Source: a virus. Taken from it: DNA of 24,778 nucleotides. Below the pieces are notes generated by a model. It was not told the DNA's origin. It was given only the letters and a program-made list of their open reading frames with translations, and searched no databases. The DNA is taken from positions 1 to 24,778 of IMG/VR virus record IMGVR_UViG_3300019132_000064, one strand, 5' to 3'. The first letter of the stretch is position 1; each line of letters starts with the position of its first letter. A program made the translations under genes and the position numbers. This document shows positions 12,518 through 18,094 of this stretch, piece by piece.

Positions 12518-13079
12518 GGTCGCAGAGTTGGACCTGATGACGCAACCGGGCCCAGCGAAGGAGATCGACGCCACCATTGGCGCCATCATCGTCCGCTATG
12601 CCACGGCCCGCCAGGACGACGACATGATGCTGGCCCGCATGGAGGGATACCGGATCGTGCTGCGCGACTTTCCGGCTTGGGCTGTGCGCGAGGCGTATGC
12701 CCGCTGGCTGAAAGGCGAGATCGGCCGCGAATACGACGCCTCCTTCCCGCCGCCCGAGCGCGTCCTGCACGATGCCGCGAAGGGTTTGGTGCTGGCAGCC
12801 ATCGGTCAGAAGGTGGGGCTGCAGCTCGTGCTCGATGCGGAAGGCTACCAACCGCCGAGCGAAGCCGAGATGGCTGAGCGCCGCAAGCGCCTGGAAGAGC
12901 TGACGCAGCGGATCGCTGAGACGGCGAGCCCGGAGGATCGCGGCCCCGGAAAGCCGAAGCGGCGCGCTGAATCTCCGGAAGAGCAAGCCCGCAAAGAGCA
13001 GATCCTGAAGAACCCCGGCAAGGGCATTCTCGCGGGCCTGCGCGAACTCCAAGAGGCCGGACATGCAGCCGCTGAGTGA
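12297..13079 (+). CDS. Conserved phage protein, replication region, function unknown
   Basis: A 260-aa protein starting MPSNQLATVEPIPPLDPKAP, with a good ribosome site (GAGGAG seven bases upstream of the ATG). A central helical domain at ~75-165 (RAFIERRVAELDLMTQPGPAKE, YRIVLRDFPAWAVREAYARWLKGEIGREYDASFPPPERVLHD) is followed by a charged coiled-coil-like stretch (AEMAERRKRLEELTQRIAE) and a basic tail. I recognise this general type from rhizobial prophages but know no assigned function. It starts within the previous gene in another frame and overlaps the next one by 17 bases. A helper in replication initiation is possible. Confidence 0.75.
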   Translation: MPSNQLATVEPIPPLDPKAPRLESLPSWAMSLNQTCMDLRKNDAYRIGTHGRKVVMLPASSMPSLTQRAFIERRVAELDLMTQPGPAKEIDATIGAIIVRYATARQDDDMMLARMEGYRIVLRDFPAWAVREAYARWLKGEIGREYDASFPPPERVLHDAAKGLVLAAIGQKVGLQLVLDAEGYQPPSEAEMAERRKRLEELTQRIAETASPEDRGPGKPKRRAESPEEQARKEQILKNPGKGILAGLRELQEAGHAAAE

Positions 13080-13287
13080 TGACGCGACACCCGAGCAGCG
13101 CGCCCGTGCCGTCCGTTTCAGGGAAGAAGTCGTGAGACCCGAGATGAACACACGCGAAGCCGTCAAGCCGACAGAAACGCCGCTCGAAGCGCTGGAGCGC
13201 CTGAGGGAAGAGGCCAAGACGCCAGTCACGATTGGCGCTGGTCTCGCGAAGATACTCGCCGGCATGAGGAAGGGGCGAGCAGCATGA
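13063..13287 (+). CDS. 74-aa hypothetical protein
   Basis: Begins MQPLSDDATPEQRARAVRFR and contains EVVRPEMNTREAVKPTETPLEALERLREE, likely helical, ending in a basic tail (KILAGMRKGRAA). It overlaps the previous gene by 17 bases and the next by four. No recognised domain. Confidence 0.6.
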   Translation: MQPLSDDATPEQRARAVRFREEVVRPEMNTREAVKPTETPLEALERLREEAKTPVTIGAGLAKILAGMRKGRAA

Positions 13288-13598
13288 ACAACAAGCTGAC
13301 CGCCCGTGCTGTATCGAAAATCCGGCGCGACTGGATTGCCGGAGTAAGTCTTTCGGATCTTGCGGCTGAGCACGATGTCACAGACGCCGCTATCCATTAC
13401 CACGTCAGGGGCTTGGCCCGCGAAGCCATGCCCCCAAAAGGCCGTCCCCCGTCATTCGACCACAAGAAGGCACTGAAGCTCTTCGACTATGGACTCTCGA
13501 TGGCCGAGATTGCGAGGCGCTTCGGCGTCAGCCGCGTGCATATCCGGCGTATCCTTCTGGATGCTGGCATATCGACCAAGAGGAGGGCCGCAGCATGA
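13284..13598 (+). CDS. Small protein with two HTH motifs
   Basis: A 104-aa basic protein. The first HTH is at ~8-45 (RAVSKIRRDWIAGVSLSDLAAEHDVTDAAIHYHVRGLA) and the second at ~62-98 (KALKLFDYGLSMAEIARRFGVSRVHIRRILLDAGI), both of resolvase/Hin type. The same layout as the 99-aa gene at 10401 suggests the two are distant paralogues. Likely DNA-binding; target unknown. Confidence 0.75.
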   Translation: MNNKLTARAVSKIRRDWIAGVSLSDLAAEHDVTDAAIHYHVRGLAREAMPPKGRPPSFDHKKALKLFDYGLSMAEIARRFGVSRVHIRRILLDAGISTKRRAAA

Positions 13599-13966
13599 CC
13601 CTTCCCAAAGACGAAATCGTATGGGCCTGGAACACGACCAAGCTCACCAGCGGCCAGCTCGCCCGCAAGTACGGCACCACCAAGGGCGTCATTCTCGGCA
13701 TTGTCCATCGTGATCCTCGGGCCAAGCAGCGCCGGCCGCATACCCCGCTTCAGAAGGCGAAGAAGGAAATTCTGGCGCTTCGGGCAGAGGTGTCTCGCCT
13801 CCATGAGTTGGAAGCCTCTGTACTCACGACAGTCCGCACGAGGCTGCGGAGAGGCAAGAAGGCGACCATGGAAGCCCAATTCTGGGAAGAGTTGAGACAG
13901 GCTCTCTACGAGGACCAACAACCCCGCGTCCATTCACGCCACAACGAACGGAAGGCAGCAGCATGA
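13595..13966 (+). CDS. HTH protein with coiled-coil (GcrA-like N-terminus)
   Basis: A 123-aa protein. The N-terminal HTH (DEIVWAWNTTKLTSGQLARKYGTTKGVILGIVHR) resembles the start of GcrA-type cell-cycle regulators, and a basic linker leads to a coiled coil (AKKEILALRAEVSRLHELEASVL) and a basic end. It overlaps the start of the adenine-methyltransferase frame by ATGA. GcrA senses N6-adenine methylation in Caulobacter-like bacteria, so an HTH protein adjacent to an adenine methyltransferase is suggestive, but the similarity is short. Confidence 0.65.
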   Translation: MTLPKDEIVWAWNTTKLTSGQLARKYGTTKGVILGIVHRDPRAKQRRPHTPLQKAKKEILALRAEVSRLHELEASVLTTVRTRLRRGKKATMEAQFWEELRQALYEDQQPRVHSRHNERKAAA

Positions 13967-14013
13967 GCTAGTGGCCTTTCGGAAACCTGCGCCCGTTTGC
14001 CTACGACCTGATT

Positions 14014-14535
14014 ATGGCGGATCCGCCTTGGCGCTTCGACACGTGGAGCCTTGCGGGCAAGAAGCACAAGAGCCCCGAGTCCCACTACTCAACGATGACG
14101 CTGGAGGAAATCAAGGCTCTGCCAGTTGGGCACCTCGCGGCGCCGGACTGCCTTCTTTGGCTCTGGGCTACCCATCCCATGCTGCCGCAGCAGCTCGAGG
14201 TGGTTGCCGCTTGGGGCTTTCGCTTCGTTACCTCGGGCGTCTGGGTCAAGAGGACCGTGAATGGTGGGTTGGCCTTCGGTACTGGCTACCGCCTGCGCTG
14301 CGCCTCTGAGCCTTTCCTTCTCGCGACCAACGGAAACCCGGACACGGCAAGGAACATCCGCACTGTGATTGAGGGGCCGCTTCGCGAGCACTCCCGCAAG
14401 CCTGACGAGGTGTTCGCCGCGGCAGAGCAGATGATGCCTGGCGCCCGCCGCCTTGAGCTCTTCAGCCGTCAAACCCGTCCTGGCTGGGACAATTGGGGCA
14501 ACGAGTCCACGAAATTCGATGAGGCAGCAGCATGA
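14014..14535 (+). CDS. MT-A70 family adenine methyltransferase, N-terminus interrupted
   Basis: An MT-A70-type N6-adenine methyltransferase with catalytic DPPW (residues 3-6 of this frame), HYSTMTLEEIKALPV, LLWLWATHPMLPQQLEVVAAWGFRFVTSGVWVKR, TGYRLRCASEPFLLATNG and HSRKPDEVF, all family landmarks. The natural start is the ATG at 13963, coupled to the upstream gene (ATGA, with GGAAGG upstream), but its third codon is TAG (13969-13971). After the stop, the same frame continues WPFGNLRPFAYDLIMADPPW, the expected family N-terminus. The first in-frame ATG after the stop (14014) drops the beta strand before DPPW, so activity is doubtful unless the amber codon is suppressed. It would methylate phage DNA, perhaps against restriction. 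Confidence 0.85.
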   Translation: MADPPWRFDTWSLAGKKHKSPESHYSTMTLEEIKALPVGHLAAPDCLLWLWATHPMLPQQLEVVAAWGFRFVTSGVWVKRTVNGGLAFGTGYRLRCASEPFLLATNGNPDTARNIRTVIEGPLREHSRKPDEVFAAAEQMMPGARRLELFSRQTRPGWDNWGNESTKFDEAAA

Positions 14536-15209
14536 CCAATCTCCCCCGCCTTCAACTGTCTGCCGAAGTCCAAGAGTGGCTGCGGCTTGCCCCGGAACTC
14601 GTCTCGCACTTCAAGGAAGTCCCGCAGGTCAACGATGATCCTCCGGAGACCTTCGAGGGCTTCACCTGGTTCGTCGTCGTCTGCAATCCCAAGTGCGAGA
14701 GGAGGGCGCAGCTCGGCCTCCGTCGTGCGGGATATGAGACGTATCTGCCCCAGACAAAGCGCTGGGTCGTTCACGCACGCAAGAAGGAGGAGCGGGAGAA
14801 TCCGCTCTTCCCGCGTTACCTGTTCCTCGGTCTCGCCCCTGGGCAGGACTTCTACCGTATGCGTGGCGTCGATGGCGTCGAGGGCCTCGTCAGGGACGGC
14901 TACGGCATGCCCGTGCAGATCCCGGCAGGAAGGCCCCGTGATGGCGTTGTGCCGCCTCATCCGCTGGCGAGGCTGCTTGAGCGGGAGCTGGCCGGCGAGT
15001 TCGACTTCACCCGCCTGCCGGAACTCGGCCCGCAATACAGCCCCGGAGAGGTTGTCCGCCTGACTGTCGGCGCCTTCACCGACCTTCAGGCGCAAGTCGT
15101 CTCCATGCTCTCAAAGGGTAGGGTTGAAGTGTTGCTCGACTTCATGGGGCGTGGCACGAAGGTGCAGATGAAAGCAACTGAGCTTCAGCGCCTCGAAGCC
15201 GCAGAGTGA
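14532..15209 (+). CDS. Phage NusG/RfaH-like transcription antiterminator
   Basis: A 225-aa NusG-family protein. After a ~42-residue N-terminal extension comes the NGN domain (FTWFVVVCNPKCERRAQLGLR, AGYETYLPQTKRWV, NPLFPRYLFLGL, VRDGYGMPVQIP, about 43-135), a spacer with Leu/Arg-rich helices, and a KOW domain (YSPGEVVRLTVGAFTDLQAQVV to GRGTKVQMKATELQRLE, about 167-222). NusG paralogues bind RNA polymerase at the clamp and make it processive. It is the last gene of the right early operon and is followed within 25 bp by a promoter, hairpin and terminator. That suggests it antiterminates the late operon, as Q does in lambda by an unrelated protein. Confidence 0.9.
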   Translation: MTNLPRLQLSAEVQEWLRLAPELVSHFKEVPQVNDDPPETFEGFTWFVVVCNPKCERRAQLGLRRAGYETYLPQTKRWVVHARKKEERENPLFPRYLFLGLAPGQDFYRMRGVDGVEGLVRDGYGMPVQIPAGRPRDGVVPPHPLARLLERELAGEFDFTRLPELGPQYSPGEVVRLTVGAFTDLQAQVVSMLSKGRVEVLLDFMGRGTKVQMKATELQRLEAAE

Positions 15210-15230
15210 GTGGATAACCTTGCTCGACTC

Positions 15231-15259
15231 TTGCCACGGTTGAACCATTGCGCTAGAAA
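15231..15259 (+). promoter_or_regulatory. Candidate late promoter (pR'-like)
   Basis: TTGCCA (15231-15236) and TAGAAA (15254-15259) are spaced 17 bases, with transcription expected near 15266. It lies directly after the NusG-like gene and drives a leader of about 85 nt ending in the terminator at 15318-15348. Confidence 0.55.
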
Positions 15260-15271
15260 TAAGTTCTCAAA

Positions 15272-15300
15272 GCACTCTCGGTGATTTTCACCCGGAGTGC
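15272..15300 (+). promoter_or_regulatory. Leader hairpin between late promoter and terminator
   Basis: GCACTC pairs with GAGTGC (6 bp) and GGTG with CACC (4 bp), separated by a 2x2 internal loop and closed by ATTTT. Just after it, TGCGTTAGCTT (15298-15308) matches the RfaH ops consensus GGCGGTAGCNT at 9 of 11 positions. That could be a pause or loading site for the NusG paralogue, or chance. Confidence 0.4.
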
Positions 15301-15317
15301 GTTAGCTTTAGACGGAT

Positions 15318-15348
15318 GCCCCGGCGAGATGATCGCGCGGGGCTTTTT
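15318..15348 (+). terminator. Rho-independent terminator of the late leader
   Basis: GCCCCG / CGGGGC plus an inner GCG / CGC around a 7-base loop, followed by TTTTT. On the plus strand it closes the transcript of the NusG-like gene and of the short leader. The minus strand lacks a T-run, so it does not serve the opposing HTH gene. Confidence 0.82.
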
Positions 15349-15352
15349 AGTG

Positions 15353-15610
15353 TCACCCATCGGTGATGAGCCTCGCAAGTTCCAGCGCCTTCTTGCGAAG
15401 TGGTGCAGGGACCAGCATTGGGTTTTCCAAGAAGAGCGCCATGTCGAGCGCTACCATGTAGGCTTGAGCCAGATGGATCTTCTTCACCTCGGCTTTGCCT
15501 TGTTCAAGGTTGTGGTAGCCGGCTTTGCTCATGCCCATCTCTCGGGCCATAGCTTCAACAGAGAGGCCCAGATGATTGCGAATGGCCTTCAGATCATCTG
15601 TATCAGTCAC
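15353..15610 (-). CDS. XRE-type HTH regulator
   Basis: An 85-aa protein with a GTG start (15610) preceded by AAGGAG at seven bases. HTH at ~8-42 (LKAIRNHLGLSVEAMAREMGMSKAGYHNLEQGKAEVKK), then a helical region (HLAQAYMVALDMALFLENPMLVPAPLRKKALELARLI). It resembles small antitoxin-like or Cro-like regulators. It is transcribed against the phage late direction, after a 22-aa leader peptide gene, from the promoter at 15796-15823, and could bind the large dyad there. Confidence 0.8.
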   Translation of the reverse strand: MTDTDDLKAIRNHLGLSVEAMAREMGMSKAGYHNLEQGKAEVKKIHLAQAYMVALDMALFLENPMLVPAPLRKKALELARLITDG

Positions 15611-15651
15611 TGTTGAACTCCTTGGTGTTCTGTCTTATCTTTTCGGGAACC

Positions 15652-15669
15652 GGGAGAGATTTCTCTCCC
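15652..15669. repeat. Hairpin between micropeptide and XRE gene
   Basis: GGGAGAGA-TT-TCTCTCCC is a perfect 8-bp inverted repeat with a two-base centre. No T-run follows on either strand, so it is more likely an mRNA-processing, stability or attenuation element than a terminator. It lies about 40 bases before the XRE start codon. Confidence 0.5.
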
Positions 15670-15682
15670 CCGGCCCCCGGTC

Positions 15683-15751
15683 TTAGAGGGTTACGGAAAG
15701 GGTCAGTTTCCGTTTCCCGAACCGGATTTCGATGGTGAACTTGATGTTCAT
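15683..15751 (-). CDS. 22-aa micropeptide upstream of the XRE gene
   Basis: MNIKFTIEIRFGKRKLTLSV plus TL, alternating hydrophobic and charged residues (beta-strand-like, amphipathic). GGAG lies six bases before the ATG. The transcript from the strong minus-strand promoter reaches this frame first, then a hairpin, then the regulator. It could be a leader peptide controlling the regulator or a small toxin. Evidence is the ribosome site and position only. Confidence 0.45.
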   Translation of the reverse strand: MNIKFTIEIRFGKRKLTLSVTL

Positions 15752-15795
15752 ATCGATCTCCGTTAGTGCGCCAGGCGGATTTGCCTGACACAATG

Positions 15796-15823
15796 AACAT
15801 ACCATTTTCTAGTACGGTGTCAA
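15796..15823 (-). promoter_or_regulatory. Promoter of the XRE/micropeptide module
   Basis: On the minus strand, TTGACA (15823-15818) and TATGTT (15801-15796) are spaced 16 bases, almost the same architecture as the leftward early promoter. The -35 box lies at the centre of the large inverted repeat. Confidence 0.65.
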
Positions 15824-15845
15824 CAGCATCGTGCTAGTTTTTGGT
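15801..15845. promoter_or_regulatory. 45-bp inverted repeat, probable operator
   Basis: Left half ACCATTTTCTAGTACGGTG (15801-15819) and right half (15827-15845, reverse complement ACCAAAAACTAGCACGATG) agree at 13 of 19 positions: ACCA, CTAG, AC, G and TG, around a 7-base centre. It covers the minus-strand promoter. The sequence differs from the cI operators, so a different regulator, probably the XRE protein encoded next to it, should bind. On the plus side a TATAAA (15845-15850) follows, hinting at divergent control. Confidence 0.6.
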
Positions 15846-15898
15846 ATAAAAAATAGGCTCTGCGCTTCTAGGTGTGGAGCCTATTCGCGTTCGGGCCT

Positions 15899-16015
15899 AT
15901 GACCACAAAACCCCGCAAATCCTACACCCGAGACGATGGCTGTCTCATGGTAGAGATCCGCCCATCCGTCTACGTGGAAGAGAGCATGGCCGAGAGGCTG
16001 GGGCTGTTGAGGTAG
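15899..16015 (+). CDS. 38-aa micro-protein
   Basis: MTTKPRKSYTRDDGCLMVEI to the end MAERLGLLR. Soluble and charged. The stop is one base before the next ATG. Its last codons lie in a 19-bp segment repeated at the end of the next gene. No family recognised; no good ribosome site is evident. Confidence 0.4.
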   Translation: MTTKPRKSYTRDDGCLMVEIRPSVYVEESMAERLGLLR

Positions 16016-16016
16016 C

Positions 16017-16139
16017 ATGGGCCGCTTGCTTGTTCCTCTGGTGATCCTCGGCAGCATCCTTGGTTATGGCTTGCTATTCGCCTGGGTTTTCATCTTCCCG
16101 ACGATCGGTCTGCTCTGGTCGCTGGGGTTGTTGAGGTAG
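16017..16139 (+). CDS. 40-aa membrane micro-protein
   Basis: MGRLLVPLVILGSILGYGLL followed by FAWVFIFPTIGLLWSLGLLR: almost entirely hydrophobic, one or two membrane spans. GAGGTAG lies just upstream of the ATG as ribosome site. It ends in the same LGLLR as the preceding gene. It could be a holin-like or envelope peptide, but no lysis genes are nearby. Confidence 0.45.
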   Translation: MGRLLVPLVILGSILGYGLLFAWVFIFPTIGLLWSLGLLR

Positions 16140-16153
16140 AGAGCGTCAGGTTT

Positions 16154-16256
16154 GTTTGGGTGCCCGAGTGGTCTAAGGGTACGCAGGTAGATCGGATGGT
16201 GGCCCCTGCGAGGCCGATACCAGAACCGATCCATGGGTTCGAATCCCATCCCAAGC
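16154..16256 (+). tRNA. tRNA-like element with an abnormal middle
   Basis: A 7-bp acceptor stem (GTTTGGG / CCCAAGC, one G-U), a D-arm (CCC-GAGTGGTCTAA-GGG) and a T-arm (ATGGG-TTCGAAT-CCCAT) are in tRNA order and spacing, with the class II (Ser/Leu-like) D-loop. Between D- and T-arms are 53 nt in which no normal 5-bp stem with a 7-base loop containing U33 can be drawn. Instead a 13-bp interrupted hairpin forms: ATCGG/CCGAT, TGGT/ACCA and GGCC/GGCC, with loop CCTGCGA. CCA is not encoded. It is either a degenerate phage tRNA with an insertion or a tRNA mimic. Amino acid identity cannot be assigned. Confidence 0.55.
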
Positions 16257-16290
16257 GCCGATGCCTACACCAGTGCATTGAGGTAGAGAG

Positions 16291-16485
16291 ATGGCCAATT
16301 GGCACAAACAACTCCCGAAGGCCCCTCTGATCCGCTTTGAGTGGTGGCCTCGTTGGCGAAGGATATCGATGTTCCGACTCGCCAATGTGCGGCAGATCCA
16401 CCTTGGCCCTCTTATGGTGATGGTCCGTGCCCCTTGGCTGGAACATGCGGCACGCGCCCACTATCCGCAGCTATTCACGAAGTAG
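16291..16485 (+). CDS. 64-aa hypothetical phage protein
   Basis: Begins MANWHKQLPKAPLIRFEWWP with GAGGTAGAGAG as ribosome site, and ends with the conserved-looking block RQIHLGPLMVMVRAPWLEHAARAHYPQLF. Trp- and Arg-rich, with no membrane span. I have an impression of similar short proteins in rhizobial phages; function unknown. Confidence 0.6.
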   Translation: MANWHKQLPKAPLIRFEWWPRWRRISMFRLANVRQIHLGPLMVMVRAPWLEHAARAHYPQLFTK

Positions 16486-16487
16486 CC

Positions 16488-16607
16488 ATGGACATCCTTC
16501 TCCGCTTCCTCACCCAGACACTCAGGGAAAACCAGACAGAGCTCCAACTGTCCGAGATGCTGCGGGATCAGATGCTCATCATCGCGGCTACGATCATACT
16601 GGCGTGA
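16488..16607 (+). CDS. 39-aa micro-protein with C-terminal hydrophobic end
   Basis: MDILLRFLTQTLRENQTELQ followed by LSEMLRDQMLIIAATIILA. It begins two bases after the preceding stop. An amphipathic helix and a hydrophobic C-terminal tail suggest a tail-anchored membrane peptide. No strong ribosome site; coupling to the preceding gene is likely. Confidence 0.45.
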   Translation: MDILLRFLTQTLRENQTELQLSEMLRDQMLIIAATIILA

Positions 16608-16623
16608 TCGGGAAGAGACCGGT

Positions 16624-16734
16624 CTATTGCTTCAGGGCTGCATACAGAAATAGCCCGAGTAGCCCCAGGGCTGTTAGGACAGCCAAAGCTACCCATGTGT
16701 GCCAGCCTTGCCGTGGTACATTGCCGAAGGGCAT
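16624..16734 (-). CDS. 36-aa membrane micro-protein on the opposite strand
   Basis: MPFGNVPRQGWHTWVALAVL followed by TALGLLGLFLYAALKQ: a short basic N-terminus and one clear membrane span. AAAGGA lies nine bases before the ATG. It opposes the surrounding genes. An in-frame start at 16842 would give 72 aa but the extra part is not convincing. It could be an independently expressed peptide or chance. Confidence 0.4.
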   Translation of the reverse strand: MPFGNVPRQGWHTWVALAVLTALGLLGLFLYAALKQ

Positions 16735-16800
16735 CAGCCATCGTCCTTTATGAGCCGATCTTGGTCCCTCATTGTGCTCGGAATGAGTCCTTGTAGCTGA

Positions 16801-17136
16801 ATGCCCAAGCCCCTCGATTACAAAGCAAGGCAGAGAGAGCACGACGCCAAGCGCAGGGCAGAGCAGCCGTGGAGAGCTTGGTACAAGACGCTCGGCTGGT
16901 TCCGCATCCGCTCCAAGCGCTTGAGAGACGAGCCCCTATGCCGGATGTGCAGGGCAGAGGGCAGGGTGACGCCCGGACGGATCGTCGACCACATCAGGCG
17001 CCACCAAGGGCAGCGAGAGTTGTTCTTCGATTACGAGAACACCCAGACGCTCTGCAAGCCCCACCACGACAGGGACAAGCAACGCGAGGAGCGAGGCAGG
17101 TTCCAGGCGGTAGATGCTGATGGATGGCCGATATGA
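16801..17136 (+). CDS. HNH endonuclease near terminase
   Basis: A 111-aa HNH protein. A basic N-terminus (KARQREHDAKRRAEQPWRAWYKTLGWFRIR) precedes the zinc-binding PLCRMC, the catalytic IVDHIRRHQG, Asn in YENTQTLC and a final HHD. HNH proteins of HK97-like phages lie next to cos and stimulate terminase cleavage, and this one is in that place: cos candidate and TerS begin about 400 bp downstream. The ATG directly follows a TGA, so the gene may be read from the late transcript. Confidence 0.88.
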   Translation: MPKPLDYKARQREHDAKRRAEQPWRAWYKTLGWFRIRSKRLRDEPLCRMCRAEGRVTPGRIVDHIRRHQGQRELFFDYENTQTLCKPHHDRDKQREERGRFQAVDADGWPI

Positions 17137-17327
17137 GATGCACTTACTGCGGCTCTCGGCTCCATACCTACACCAACTGCCCCAAGACATGGGCAGGCCA
17201 AGGCAATCGAAGGGCAATGCGCTGCACCTACAGCGGCAAGAACGATCACAACTATGAGGCATGCCCTAAGATCGTGGCGTCTCATGTGCGTGACCCCAAC
17301 GCCTATGTGAAGGATCGCAATGACTGA
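17133..17327 (+). CDS. Zinc-knuckle protein with a degenerate second knuckle
   Basis: A 64-aa protein starting at an ATG that overlaps the HNH stop (ATGA); nine bases upstream another in-frame ATG exists. CTYCGSRLHTYTNC is an exact C-x2-C-x4-H-x4-C knuckle. The second copy, CTYSGKNDHNYEAC, keeps the spacing but has Ser in place of the second Cys. Zinc knuckles bind single-stranded nucleic acid, so a role in cos recognition or packaging with the adjacent HNH protein is plausible but unproven. Confidence 0.78.
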   Translation: MRCTYCGSRLHTYTNCPKTWAGQGNRRAMRCTYSGKNDHNYEACPKIVASHVRDPNAYVKDRND

Positions 17328-17511
17328 GGTCTGGGTCGTCGCCCGTCTCCTTCCTCAGCAGAGCAAGGATGCATGGGAACTCGATGGTGTCTACGACACC
17401 AAGGAAGCTGCCCTTGCTGCATGTATCGATGAGAACACGCAGGCAGTCAGGTTCGAACTGAACAAGGACTACCGAGATATCCAAGAGTTCGAGATCGTTC
17501 GGCCTGAGTGA
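17320..17511 (+). CDS. 63-aa hypothetical acidic protein
   Basis: MTEVWVVARLLPQQSKDAWE, then GVYDTKEAALAACIDENTQA and an acidic end. It looks like a small alpha/beta protein, and overlaps the knuckle gene by eight bases. No family recognised. It ends immediately before the candidate cos region. Confidence 0.68.
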   Translation: MTEVWVVARLLPQQSKDAWELDGVYDTKEAALAACIDENTQAVRFELNKDYRDIQEFEIVRPE

Positions 17512-17605
17512 GCCCGGGGGGTATCTGAAACTCTAGAGCCCTTCCGCAACGGACCGGCGCCCCAAGTCAAACGCGCAATTCCGCAAGTTTTCAGAAAAAG
17601 TTCCA
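17512..17605. other. Candidate cos / packaging region upstream of TerS
   Basis: A 94-bp non-coding gap between the HNH-side genes and TerS, containing GGGGGGTATCTGAAA near 17515 and GACCGGCGCCCCAAGTC near 17550. I recall a G-run, TATCTGAAA and GCGCCCCAAG combination in the same place in HK97-like phages, where the cohesive end site lies. The actual nick positions cannot be read from this sequence alone. Confidence 0.4.
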
Positions 17606-18094
17606 ATGGGTAAGCGAGGGCCAAAGCCGAAGCTGGCGAGCATCAAGCAGTTGGAGGGCAACCCGGGCAAGCGGGCCATCGATCTGATCGGGCTTGAGGC
17701 CACCGGCGAGGCCCTGGTCCCCGACCATCTGCACGACGACGCGCAGGCCTGCATTGAGCTGGTCAAGCGGTCGATGCCGCCGAAGACCTACGCCACCGTC
17801 GACACGTTCGCCCTCTCTGCTTTCGCCACGGCCTGGGCGTGGCACAAGAGAGCGACCCACGAGATGAACGCCCCAGAGTTCGAGCCCATCGTGGAAGGCA
17901 GTAAGGGCCAGAAGCAACCGAACCCATGGTTCAAAATCCTGAAGGCCATGTCGGAGGAGATGAGGACATGGGGCGACCGCCTCGGACTCGATCCAAAGGC
18001 AAGGGCCGCGCTCAAACTCCCCGACGAAAAGCCTCGCAGCAAGTTCGACGGCCTGATCGGGCAGCCCGGGTCATCGCGTTCATTGAATGCCTGA
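17606..18094 (+). CDS. terS: Terminase small subunit, P27 family
   Basis: A 162-aa protein with the P27-family start MGKRGPKPKLASIKQLEGNPGKR, a helical core (DDAQACIELVKRSMPPKTYATVDTFALSAFATAWAWHKRAT, WFKILKAMSEEMRTWGDRLGLDPKARAALKLP) and a flexible end. It recognises the packaging site and loads the large subunit. The spacing after the candidate cos region fits. It overlaps the large subunit by about 127 bp. Confidence 0.93.
   Translation: MGKRGPKPKLASIKQLEGNPGKRAIDLIGLEATGEALVPDHLHDDAQACIELVKRSMPPKTYATVDTFALSAFATAWAWHKRATHEMNAPEFEPIVEGSKGQKQPNPWFKILKAMSEEMRTWGDRLGLDPKARAALKLPDEKPRSKFDGLIGQPGSSRSLNA

Noticed and set aside
15801-15845. Additional repressor (cI) operators near the XRE gene
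   Set aside because: Single ATACC and GGTAT half-sites occur, but not at the 5-base spacing of the cI sites; the larger dyad with CTAG cores explains them better.
16201-16216. Normal anticodon arm with UGC (Ala) in loop CCTGCGA
   Set aside because: The loop lacks U33 and the stem relies on an interrupted hairpin with about 20 unexplained bases before it, so no isotype is assigned.
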